A DNA stretch of 64,000 nt, taken from assembly GCA_963575745.1 (NCBI GenBank), contig CAUYUJ010016060.1:815460-879459 (forward strand). Direction: 5' to 3'. The stretch comes from Prorocentrum cordatum. Lineage: Eukaryota; Sar; Dinophyceae; Prorocentrales; Prorocentraceae. The position numbers were made by a program, and so were the translations under genes. Under the pieces are notes generated by a model, which worked only from the letters and a program-made list of their open reading frames with translations, did not search any database and had not been told where the DNA came from. Positions 1 to 9,532 of the stretch are shown in pieces. Every line of letters begins with the position of its first letter. The stretch's first letter is position 1.

Positions 1-1067
1 GCCGAGATCGCTGCAATCAACCCGCAGAGGAGGGGTGAACAGTTTTCCAAGGCTGCACTGGCATCCCTGCACCCTCGACCCATCCTTCGCGTACTGCTCT
101 GGGCAACCGCGTCCGAAAAGCGCTAACAGGGCTCTCAGAGGCCCTTGCGGTTCTCCCATCGGCTTGCCGGGCTCGGCACGTTGAAGGTCTCGAAGAGGCT
201 CAAAGGTACGCTCTTGAAGGCAGGCGTGTCCCCTGCGTGTTTTTTTTGTTTATGGGATGGAAGTTTCGGGAGTCACACCGTCACAAATCTTAATATTCGG
301 CGAGTTGCTGGCAAAGCATCGGTGGTCAGCTAAAACGGTTGCAACATGGTCCTTGCGTGAGCTGCCGCCAGCAATACAGGAGACCCACTATACCCAGCAG
401 CGGGAGCACTCAGACGATATGCACGGGAAGGGTGGCGTGCCAGTGAACTTTCGAGGTTCGGACGACCTTGTTTTCAGGACGCCGGGATCCCAGGGGAATC
501 GAGTAGGAGTATCACTCGTATTGTAGCGGTTCTTGAGTCCACCACGAGGAAGCCGTGGTTGCATCGGACCCGCGGGCCCATCGCGCGCGTCTTGCTGTGG
601 CTGGAAGTCGGAGGAGGGGAATGGGAAGGGCCTGCCACGTTCGTAGGAATGTCAGGGCCTATGCGGGGCTGACAACGACCACCGTCCCAGGTGGCGGATG
701 TCTTCACGGCTGATGTAAGGATCGTGTTGTTGAGTATGTTTTTAGCCAAACATCTTTCGGGACACCCAGGAGGCCGAGAATTCAGTGCTCGAGGCTTGCG
801 GTTGCCAGCGGTTCAGAGGCCAGCCAAACGTTTGACGCCGCAGCAATTGCATGTGTCCTGCCAGATTATTTCATGGACAGTCCCGACAGGAACTTCCTCT
901 GAAGCAGTGAGGGTATGATGTCTTGGACATATGTGCCCAGAGTGGCCAGCTGGATACATGGTGGCATCGCTGGTGGATGCGCGCTGGTCCCACTGTAGTT
1001 CGGGTCTGCAAGTTGCACTTCAGCCAGGAGGTGATCGACCAGACTCTGGTCTGGCGGCGGACCCTGT
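1..1067. other. Unassigned sequence
   Basis: I see no repeat structure, RNA gene or convincing reading frame here. Several short overlapping open frames exist on both strands but none shows a domain or conserved motif. Composition is moderate in GC and not low in complexity, so it could be decayed coding or intronic sequence. Confidence 0.4.
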
Positions 1068-1442
1068 ATGCTTTCTATGTGCGAAGCTGTTGGCCCCCCG
1101 ACCAAATGTCCCCAGTCCTGTGCAGGGTTGGGAGCTACAGTTTTTGACAGGAGCGGGTCCCTTTGCCGTCTGTTTCATGTTCAGCCGTCCGACAAATTGC
1201 TTAGGGGGCTCTTCGTCCATGGAGACAAAGTCGAGATTGCGAGGGCTGGTGTTGTTGTTCCCCGAATCGAAGGCGAGGTACCTCAGAGAGGTGTTTGCGC
1301 ACCTCTCCCTTGCGAGTTCCAGCAACAGGCAGCAGATGCAAAGCACGCCGCGTTGGCAGTCTTTGTGCTTCGGAGGGGTGACTCAGCAGGGGAGTACGAA
1401 CTTGTTGCAGTTGATTGTGTTGGACTGTCTGATGAAATCTGA
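1068..1442 (+). CDS. Possible coding fragment, unknown product
   Basis: A 124-residue frame whose middle part (about residues 45-120) has the alternating hydrophobic and charged pattern of a folded protein, for example FVHGDKVEIARAGVVVP and LVAVDCVGLSDEI. I recognise no family. The frame opens without a clear upstream signal and ends at a TGA; an overlapping 207-residue frame in another phase (931-1554) is less protein-like. It may be an exon or a fragment of a decayed gene or retroelement. The call rests only on composition and texture of the translation. Confidence 0.2.
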   Translation: MLSMCEAVGPPTKCPQSCAGLGATVFDRSGSLCRLFHVQPSDKLLRGLFVHGDKVEIARAGVVVPRIEGEVPQRGVCAPLPCEFQQQAADAKHAALAVFVLRRGDSAGEYELVAVDCVGLSDEI

Positions 1443-2601
1443 AATCCGAGCAACATTCCAGATGGACCAAGCAGGCTCAGTGTCTGACGGCGAGAGTTGG
1501 CTCGGGAGATCTGTGCGTGTCCCAGCCCCGCCTGGACCCGCCTTGGGAGGGTGAAGGCTCATAGGAGCATGAGCAGCGCAGTGGGCGATTCTGATCGGTG
1601 TATGCTAGCAGTGCCCCTGGTATGTGATACTGTGGCCAAGAGAGAGGGTTGCAAATGCACGATCTAAACCCCAGGAGTCGGAATATTTGCAGCAGGGCGA
1701 GGTTGAGCAGACTTCCTTTCCTGTAGGCTTGATTTCGGTCCTCCTGGGAGGGCCTCAGTTCGGCCAGCAATTCAAGCATGTGAAACGGCCACCCAGGGTC
1801 AAAGCACCAAGGCTCGGTTCGCCCCATGACCCAACCCCTCATGGTGGAAGTCTGAGGTGCACGCGTTGTCTTAGGGTGGTCACGTCTGACACCACCACCA
1901 CCACGTGCTTTTTAATCCCAGCCCCACGTTGGCGTGTCTCCTGCGGGCTGGTGGGGGGTGGGGCTTAGCAAAAGTTGCCTCTGGCTACAGTGGTGGAGAC
2001 AGATGTGCCTTGTCTTTGTGTGGGCATCACAGCCGGTCGGCTTCTCAATCCTTGTGCGCCCCCTCGTATGAGTTCGGAGCGTTCCAAGCTACGAATGGCT
2101 TTTTGCAGGGGGCGAGATATCGGCTGGGACCTGCCGTTCCCCTGGCCTCTCCCCCGTTCTCCTTTTCTTTTCTCTGCCTACTCCTGCCTCTGCTGTCCAC
2201 CCTCTGGTCCCAGCCCGGCTGTTCCTGATCGTCCGCCGATCAGGGATTGAAGGGGCGCGCTGGAGGTCTGCGAGGTCTGCGAGGAGGAGGAGGACGATGG
2301 AGGAGGGATCACGCAGAACGGAGCAGAGGAGGAGAGGAGGGACCGTACAGCGCGCCCCGCCCCGCAGGTCGCCGCCGTTGTGAGGGGCTCGCGTTCGCGC
2401 CGCAAGCGCGGGTTTTCCTTCAACTTTCGGGTCGCGCGCCCCTCCCGGGGAGGGCCGGGGCGGACGAGGGTCCGAATTTCCCAGATAGGATGATTAGAAG
2501 ACTTGCATGTCTTGTGTTGCATGCTCTCTCCCTTTCTTTCTCTGCAACCGCATGGGTCAAGGTGAGGGCCGCTTGTCCCGCTGGAGCTGGCATGAACTGT
2601 C
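1443..2601. other. Unassigned sequence
   Basis: No gene or repeat family is recognised. From about 2246 the sequence becomes GAG/CGAGG-rich and forms the left border of the family D element. Overlapping open frames on both strands look like composition effects. Confidence 0.35.
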
Positions 2602-2605
2602 GGAG

Positions 2606-2728
2606 GTCCCTGCGGGTTACTTGGGTTTGCGCTGGTCCCCCTGGGCGGCGGCTCCAGCGCCACGCCTGGCGCGCTCCGCGCGCCAGTCGCGTGGATCCAG
2701 CGCAGATGAAGAAATCCGCGAGGACCCT
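2606..2728. repeat. Foldback (MITE-like) element, family D, copy 1
   Basis: About 120 bp with imperfect terminal inverted repeats of about 30 bp. The left arm begins GGTCCCTGCGGGTTACTTGG; the right arm ends with AAGAAATCCGCGAGGACC. The core is GC-rich (GGCGGCGGCTCCAGCGCCAC). Related copies lie at 19772-19924 and 22236-22366. No coding capacity, so it would depend on an enzyme encoded elsewhere. Confidence 0.75.
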
Positions 2729-2885
2729 TGAAATGTTGTCGAAGACGCCTACGTCGAATCACCGCCGCCCCCTGCCCCTTTGGAAGCGCCTCTGTGGCCG
2801 ACAGCTGGGCCAGAGCTTGGCCAAGCTATCGGGCCAGTTGTTCCCCGAGTCGGTGCGGAAAGACTTCGGGGAACGCATGGGGGAA

Positions 2886-2980
2886 CAAGAAGAGGAGGAG
2901 GGGAGGATGAGGAAGTCGGAGGAGGAGGAGGAGGAGGCGGAGGAGGAGGAGGAGGAGGAGGAGGAGGCGGAGGAGGCCTC
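2886..2980. repeat. (GAG)n microsatellite
   Basis: A nearly pure GAG/GGA run with a few GCG interruptions. It encodes poly-Glu in one frame and poly-Gly in another, which produces long artefactual open frames on both strands. Confidence 0.9.
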
Positions 2981-4215
2981 TTGGGCGCCTCCTGGGGCAC
3001 TCCTGGGGCCTCCTGGGAGCTTCCTGGGGGCCTCTTGGGGGGTTTTGGATGGCCTTCGGGGCTTCTTGGTGGCCTCTTCGGCAGTCTTAGGGCGTTCCTG
3101 GCTTGTCTGACACCGTCGGAAGCCGTCTTGGGGCCTGTCTGGGTCGTCTTGGGGCCCTCTTGGGGCATACATCAGGGGTTCTCAGAAGCCATCTTGGGCG
3201 TCTTGGAGGCCTCTTGGCCCGTCTTGGGGCCGTCTTGGGAGCCTTTTGGGCAGTCATGGGGCCATCTTGGAGGCCTCTTGGGCGATAGTGGGGGCCTTTT
3301 GCGCCGTCTTGAGCCGTCGGAATCCCGAGAAGAAAGCAAATGCCACAATCTTTCAACAACCAAGGGGAAAATCATGATTTTGGCGTCGTCGTGCCCTCCT
3401 GGAAGACCTCCTGGGCGCCTTTTGGGCCGTCTTGGACGCCTCTTGGGGGCCTCTTGGGCCAAGACGGGCCGTTATGGGGCCATCTTGGAGGCCTCGCGGG
3501 CGATATTGGGGGCCTCTTGGGCCGTCTTGAGCCGTCGGGATGCTGAAAAGAAGCAACTGCCAACATCCTTCCCAAACTTATGAAACATCAATGGTCTTGG
3601 CCTTCTCGGGCCCTCCTGGAGGACATCTTGGAGGCCTCTTGGGCCGTCTTGGAAGCCTCTTGGGGGCCTCTTGGGCAGCCTTAGGCCAGCTGGAGGCCAT
3701 CTCAGGCCGTCGTGGGTGCATCTTGGGCCGTGTTGGAGGCATCTTGGGGCCATCTTAGCCGTGGGCCATCTTGGGAGTTTGGGAGGCCTCTTGGGCCCTC
3801 TTGGGGCTGTCTTGGGGGCTCTCTCGCTCTCGGGGCTGTGTTTGGCGGTCTTGGGTTTGTGCTCAAAACGGTGCGTGAGGGGGCTAACTCGCCCCCCCCC
3901 TCCTTCCCCCACTCGGAGGCTGAGCACTGCCTCGTGGGGCCCTCTTGGAGCGCTCTTGGGGGCCTTGTGGGCCGTCCTGGGGCCCTCTTTGCCGCCTCTT
4001 GAGGCTCTATGGGGCCATCTTGGGGCCGGCTTGATGAGGCCTCAGGTGCCCATCGGAGGCGAAAAAGGCGAGAAGGCACACTTCACGAGTTCTGCTCTGG
4101 TTTTAGGGCGATGGACAGTGCTTGCCGCCGACGGCCCTTGTGGCCGTCTTGCATGGCCCCGACGGCCCTTGTGGCCGTCTTGGGGCTTCTCGGAGGAACG
4201 CCTGAGGCTATCATG
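2980..4215. repeat. Degenerate CTTGG-rich array
   Basis: About 1.2 kb of degenerate tandem units built around GGCCGTCTTGG and GGCCTCTTGGGG, with spacing of roughly 12-30 bp. It is interrupted twice by a related non-repeat segment containing GAGCCGTCGG followed by an A-rich tract (about 3305-3380 and 3520-3600). Similar arrays lie near 14.8, 32.2, 34.5, 42.3, 58.1, 59.7 and 62.9 kb. All frames stay open for long stretches and give Gly/Leu/Trp- or Pro/Arg-rich peptides, so the frames are not genes. Confidence 0.85.
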
Positions 4216-4490
4216 AGCACGTTTCGGCTATCTTGAGCCATGCTGGGGGGGCAGCTTGAGCGTCTTTGGCTATCTGAGATGACGCTTGATCCCAAGCCCA
4301 AGGTGAGGGCGGAAGGGGAGAGTTCAAGCTACCCCGAAGGATTGCCGTCTTGCTCGCACCCACCCGCCCTCCCACCCGGTAAGTATATAGCATCCGAGTT
4401 TTAGCATGCGCAGGGGCCGCCATCGATAATTACTTATACGAGCAACCTTCGGATGATACGGAGGTTGTGGGGGGGAGAGGGGGGACCAAC
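4216..4490. other. Spacer between two arrays
   Basis: Short non-repetitive spacer. Nothing recognised. Confidence 0.4.
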
Positions 4491-4492
4491 AT

Positions 4493-5456
4493 CTTACTTA
4501 ATCGATCTCACTATCGATCTTACTCAACGGGACACCACGGGACACCACGGAACATTTGTCGATCTCATTGTCGATCTCATTATCGATCTCACTTCTTGGG
4601 ACACCACGGGGCACCACGGGCCACCGCGGGACACCACGGGACACCGCGGGACACCGCTCGATATCACTATCGGTCCCACTATCGATCTCACTATCGATCT
4701 CACTTTTTGGGACACCACAGGACACCACGGGACACCTCGGGACAACATATCGATCTCACTATCGATCTCACTCAACGGGACACCACGGGACACTTGTCGA
4801 TCTCACTATCGATCTCATTATCGATCTCACTTTTTGGGGTACCACGGGACAGCTCGCGGCACCACACCGACCTCACTACCGATCCCAGTATCGATCTCAC
4901 TCAACGGGACACCACAGGAGACCACGGGACACATCGGGACACCACATCGATCTCATTATCGATCTCACTATCGATCTCACTATCGATGTCATTCAACGGG
5001 ACACCACGGGACACCAAGGGACACTTGTCGATCTCATTGTCGATCTCATTATCGATCTCTTTTATTGGGACACCACGGGACACATCGGGGCACTACATCG
5101 ATCTCACTATCGATCTCACTCAACTGGACACCACGGGACACCTCGGGACACTTGTCGATCTCCTTACCGATCTCACTTTTTGGGACACCACGGGACACCA
5201 TGGGGACACCTCGTGGCACCGCATCGATCTCAGTATCGGTCTCAGTATCGATCCCACTATCGATCTCAATATCGATCTCACTCAACGGAACACCACGGGA
5301 CACCTCGGAACACCGCGGGACACCGCGAGCCACCGACGGACGGGCGGGCGTGGAGAATCATTTGTCTTGACTTCGCCCTAGCAACGGCGGACACCACGGG
5401 ACACCACGGGACACCACGGGACACCGCGGGCCACCGCCGGACGGGCGGGAGGTTGA
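4493..5456. repeat. GGGACACC / TCGATCTCAC composite array
   Basis: Blocks of TATCGATCTCAC (12 bp) alternate with blocks of GGGACACCAC (9-18 bp). The two modules recombine in irregular order, giving a mosaic of about 960 bp. The array ends with two copies of a segment containing GGACGGGCGGG and CTTGTCTTGACTTCGC (about 5336-5390 and 5436-5490). Confidence 0.92.
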
Positions 5457-5490
5457 GACTCACTTGTCTTGACTTCGCTCTAGCAACGGC

Positions 5491-6520
5491 GGGTTCATTC
5501 CTCTCGCGCGCCCACGCAGCTTCGCCTCGCCCGCGCGCGCGACACGAACGAACCGAAACGATTTCCCGGTTTGGGGTCTCCGTTCCATTGCGATCTCACC
5601 CCCCAACCTCCGAGTTGGAACCAATGCAGACGCCAGCCAGATACACGACGCCCGCGAGGTGCGCCGCGCGTGGCAGGGCACCCTTATCTCGGGGCGTCCG
5701 CGCTTGGTCCAAGTTGTCGCACCAGTTTTTGACAAGGATGGTTGGCCTGCAATAGTGTGGCAATATGCGTCCCTGTCAAAAACGACAAGACCATGTGATC
5801 GATGGGCGATAAAACATGTTCCAGACTTTGTCGCAACATGAATTTGTTTCTGACAGGGATGGGGGGGGCACTCACATGATTTCGGCTGGCGGCTGGTCGA
5901 GTGGGGCAGGGGATGCAAACCAAGATGGAACACAGGCAGACCCCTCGGAGGATAGGGGCAGAAGGCGTGTTGGAACAGGGAAGCGCAATTTCTCGTTATA
6001 CAGCTTGCGCCGAAAGGGCTGACGGGATTACACGGATGGAGTGTCATTCATGTTCAACAATGCAGGTTTTCCGCTCGACCCTTCCTTGACTCTTCTGCTT
6101 CTACGTTTTGGATTCTTGTAAAGCTAGACAGCACGGAGAGTGACAGCACGGAGAGTGGCCCTCCTTGAAAACTAGTCTCTCGTCTGAATTGCGGGTTCGT
6201 GTTCTCGTCCTTCAATTGACGCAAGTGTTGCCCGTAGTGAACATGAGTATTCGTAGGGACTCGAGGGGAGGGGACTTGGAACGGATGGGTGGTTTGCAGC
6301 ATCGTTGATGCATCTTGCGTTCATTATGGTCCTTCTCGTTTCCCCCTCCATACAAGCAAGTCAACACCTTTTCATGGACCCCTCTCGGATCCATGCAGGC
6401 AGTGGACTGCATTGATGTTATTGTTGTTTCATCTCGGTCCGACTTGTGACGTCCCATGGGCCCTAAACAGCATCGAGGGTTCGAGCTCACAGGAAAAACA
6501 CTGACCCGAATTGTCGAACC
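5491..6520. other. Unassigned sequence with a short inverted repeat
   Basis: No gene is recognised. GTTTTTGACAAGGATG (from about 5725) is followed about 45 bp on by its imperfect reverse complement CGTCCCTGTCAAAAAC, and a third related box TTTCTGACAGGGATG lies near 5849. This may be a tiny foldback element. The rest is moderate-complexity sequence. Confidence 0.4.
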
Positions 6521-6529
6521 TCCTCCACC

Positions 6530-6700
6530 CCCACCCCCGCCTCCTGGGACGACGACGTGGGCGACGACGGCGGCGGCGGCGGCGGGCGACGAAAGAAGCC
6601 GACGGCGGCGGGGGCGACGGCGGCAGGCGACGAGGACGCCGGCGGGCGACGAGCACCACGACGACCCCGGGCGCAGCCGCGGAGGTCGGGCTGGTTGCCG
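6530..6700. repeat. Degenerate GGCGGCGACGA repeat
   Basis: GC-rich degenerate short repeat with units such as GGCGGCGGCG and GGCGACGA. It yields Arg/Pro/Gly-rich translations in every frame and no recognisable protein. Confidence 0.7.
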
Positions 6701-7880
6701 CTCCGCGCCTGCCCCGCGGGCAGCCGGCGGCGAGCGCCAGCGCGGCGCTGCTCGAGCTGAAGGACGCTTGCCCCCCCCCCCCCTGTACTCCAGAGTTCGT
6801 AATCAAGTGAGGGGGGTCTCATTTCGGGGGGGGGTCTCTTCCAGGCTATCTTGGAGGGCCTGGGGGGGTCTGGGGACGATGTTTTGGAGGGTTCTCCCAC
6901 GGGGGAGGTCTGAAATGGCTTCTCTTGGAGGGTCCAGACCCCCTCCCTTTTATATTACGAAATCTGGAGTAGTCTCTCGGGCTGGACGAAAGGGGGGCAG
7001 TGGGAGAGGGGGGGGGGGTGCGAAATCTGCTGCATGCAGCTGGTTGCGGCCCCGCCGCCGGGCCCATTCCTCGATGCATGGGCGCCTCTGGGCGCCGGGA
7101 GGCGCTGGGGGAATCAGCTGCGTGAGCTGATTCTCAAACTCCCCCCTTTGCTATCCCCCCCTTTCGCCCGGCCCGAGTTTCGGGGCGATCGAAATAGGTA
7201 CGGAAAGAATGGGCACAACGACCCACACCATGCTCATGTTTTTTTTTCCATTTTGAGCAAGGCTCTTTCGTCGGCGTCGCCACGGACGTTTGTCCATTCG
7301 AGACAGAAGGCCGCCTGTCCAACAGCGGCCGCTGTTGGTTTTGGACAACATTTGTTGCTGGGCATTCTGGCAAGTTTTCCTTACCTATTGCGGGCGTCCA
7401 AAGCTGTTGCAGGCTGCGCGTCAGAGTAGCCTTTCGCCGGAGTGACCTTTGGTGCGGGTCCGCAGGGATTCCCCAGCATTGGCCTTCAAGCTTGGGTTTG
7501 GCCACCCCGCGGACCCCTGTAGCCGTGTACCAAAGGTCACTCTTGCCCAGGGTCGCTCTTGCGTGCAGCCGACTGTGGCCTACGTCCTTGAACCTTATCC
7601 ACCCCTCCTGCTCGCCCAACTTAATGCCCAACACCTGTTTAAAAGTGATGGCCCCCTCCCCCCTCCCCCTGGATCCCGAGTGTCATTAATTCGCCGCCGG
7701 ATAATTATTTGTTTGACTGTCCCCCTGGAAAAAATATTCGCCGGAGAGCGAACATACGTGTGCAGTGTAAATTTATACACGCACGCGCATGCACTGAAAC
7801 ACTCATTCGAACTTCATGCGTGCAGGTGTATAGGCTGCTCCAGTCGACGAATCAGTCGTTCCCGTCCTACTGGAACAATG
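6701..7880. other. Unassigned sequence
   Basis: Mixed sequence with several G-runs (6825-7020). No domain or RNA gene is recognised. Frames on both strands are open only where GC is very high. Confidence 0.35.
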
Positions 7881-8377
7881 TACGTGCGTACGCCTCTCGC
7901 ACAGCATGGGCCATGGCGACCGCGTGCGCGGCGGCCTTGCCCCTCGCTCAATGTTACGTTTTCCCACGCAGTGTGCCAGGGCCGCCTCGCACGGCCGCCT
8001 TCGTCCTTCGCGCATCACGCGTTTTCCCACACAGAATGAGCCAAGGCCGCCGCGCGGGCGGCGGCATTGTCCTCGCGCGGTGCGCGCTTTCCCACAACAG
8101 GGGACAGGGCCGCCGCTCGCGCCCCCCGCGCTGTGCGTTTTCCCACGCAAGCTGGGCCAAGGCCGCCGCGCGCGCTGGCCCGGGCCCTTCACGCATTTTT
8201 TTCCCATACTAGATGCGCGAAGGCCGCCGCGCGCGCGGCGGCCCATGGCCCTTCGCGCATTTTGGTTCCCCATACATGATTATCGTGGGCCGCCGCGCGA
8301 GCGGCGGCCCATTGCCGTTCGCGCGTTGTGTTTGTTTTCCCCGCGCGCGCGGCAGCCCATGGCCCCTCGCGCATTGT

Positions 8378-8406
8378 GTGTGTGCGTGTGTGTGTGTGTG
8401 CGTGTT
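8378..8406. repeat. (GT)n microsatellite inside the satellite
   Basis: Short GT/TG run within one satellite unit. Confidence 0.9.
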
Positions 8407-9383
8407 TTCCATACAAGGTGCGCGCTGGCCGCCGCGCGCGAGACGGCCCATTGCCCCTCGCGCGTGGCACTTTTTCTTTGCAAGATGCGCGTGGGCGCGC
8501 GCGCGGCCCTGGTTCCTCGCCCATGGTGTTTTTCCATGCAGGATGCGGGTGGGCCGCCGCGCGCGCGGCGGTCCATGGCCTTTCGCGCACTGTGTTGTTC
8601 CATCCATGATGCGCGTGGGCTGCCGCGCGCTCGGCGACCCATTGCCCCTCGCGAGTTGTTCTTCTATGCCCATCGTGCTTTTCCCTGCCAGATGTGCATG
8701 GGCCGCCGCGCGCGCGGCGGCCCATTGGCGCACTCGCGTGGCGGTTTGCCATGCAAGATGCGCGTAGGCCGCCGCGCGCGCGGCGGCCCATTGCCGTTCG
8801 CGCATTGTTTTTCCTTACGGGATGCGCATGGGCTCCCGCGCGCGCGGCTGCCCATGCCCCTAGCGCATTGTGTTTTCCATACAAGATCTGCGTGGGCCGC
8901 CGCGTGCGCGGCTGCCCTGACCCCATCGCGCATTGTGTTTTTCCATGCAGGATGCGCGTTGGGCGCCGCGCGCGCCCCGGCCCTGGCCCCCCGCGCGTTG
9001 TGTTTTTGCATGCAGGATGCGCGTGGGCCGCCGCGCGCGCGGCGACCCGTAGCCCTTCGCGCATGGTGTTTTTTCTATGAACGATGCGCGTGGACCGCCG
9101 CGCGCGCGGAGGCCGTGGCCCCTCGCGCGTTGCGCTTCGCCCGTGCAAGATGCTCGTTGGCCGCCGCGCGCGCGGCGGTCCATAGCCCCTTGCGCATGCT
9201 GTTTGTCCAGGAAGATGCGCGTGGGCCCTCGCGCATTGCTGTTCCCATGCAAGATGCGGGTAGGCCGCCGCGCGCGCGGCTGCCGATGGCCAGTCCCCGA
9301 TTGTTTCTCCATGCGCGGTGCGCGTGGGCCGCCGCCGGCGCGTGGGTCGCCGCGCGCGCGGCGGTCCATGGCCACTCGCGCAT

Positions 9384-9433
9384 CGTGTGTGTGTGTGAGT
9401 GTGTGTGTGTGTGAGAGTGTGTGAGTGTGTGTG

Positions 9434-9465
<32 letters not shown>

Positions 9466-9532
9466 GGAGAGTGGATGTGCGTGTGTGTGTGTGTGTGCGT
9501 GTGTGTCTGTGTGTGCGTGTGTGCGTTTGTCA
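9384..9532. repeat. (GT)n microsatellite inside the satellite
   Basis: About 150 bp of TG/GTGTGA repeats splitting the 60 bp satellite into two blocks. It appears to have expanded from a GTGTGTGT stretch in the T-rich part of a unit. Confidence 0.92.

Noticed and set aside
2749-3583. Pro-rich and Gly/Leu/Trp-rich frames
   Set aside because: They derive from GAG/CTC and CTTGG repeats.
7245-7262. Possible second spliced-leader relict (TTCCATTTTGAGCAAGG)
   Set aside because: Only the CCATTTTG core and CAAG end match; the rest of the leader and its spacing are wrong.
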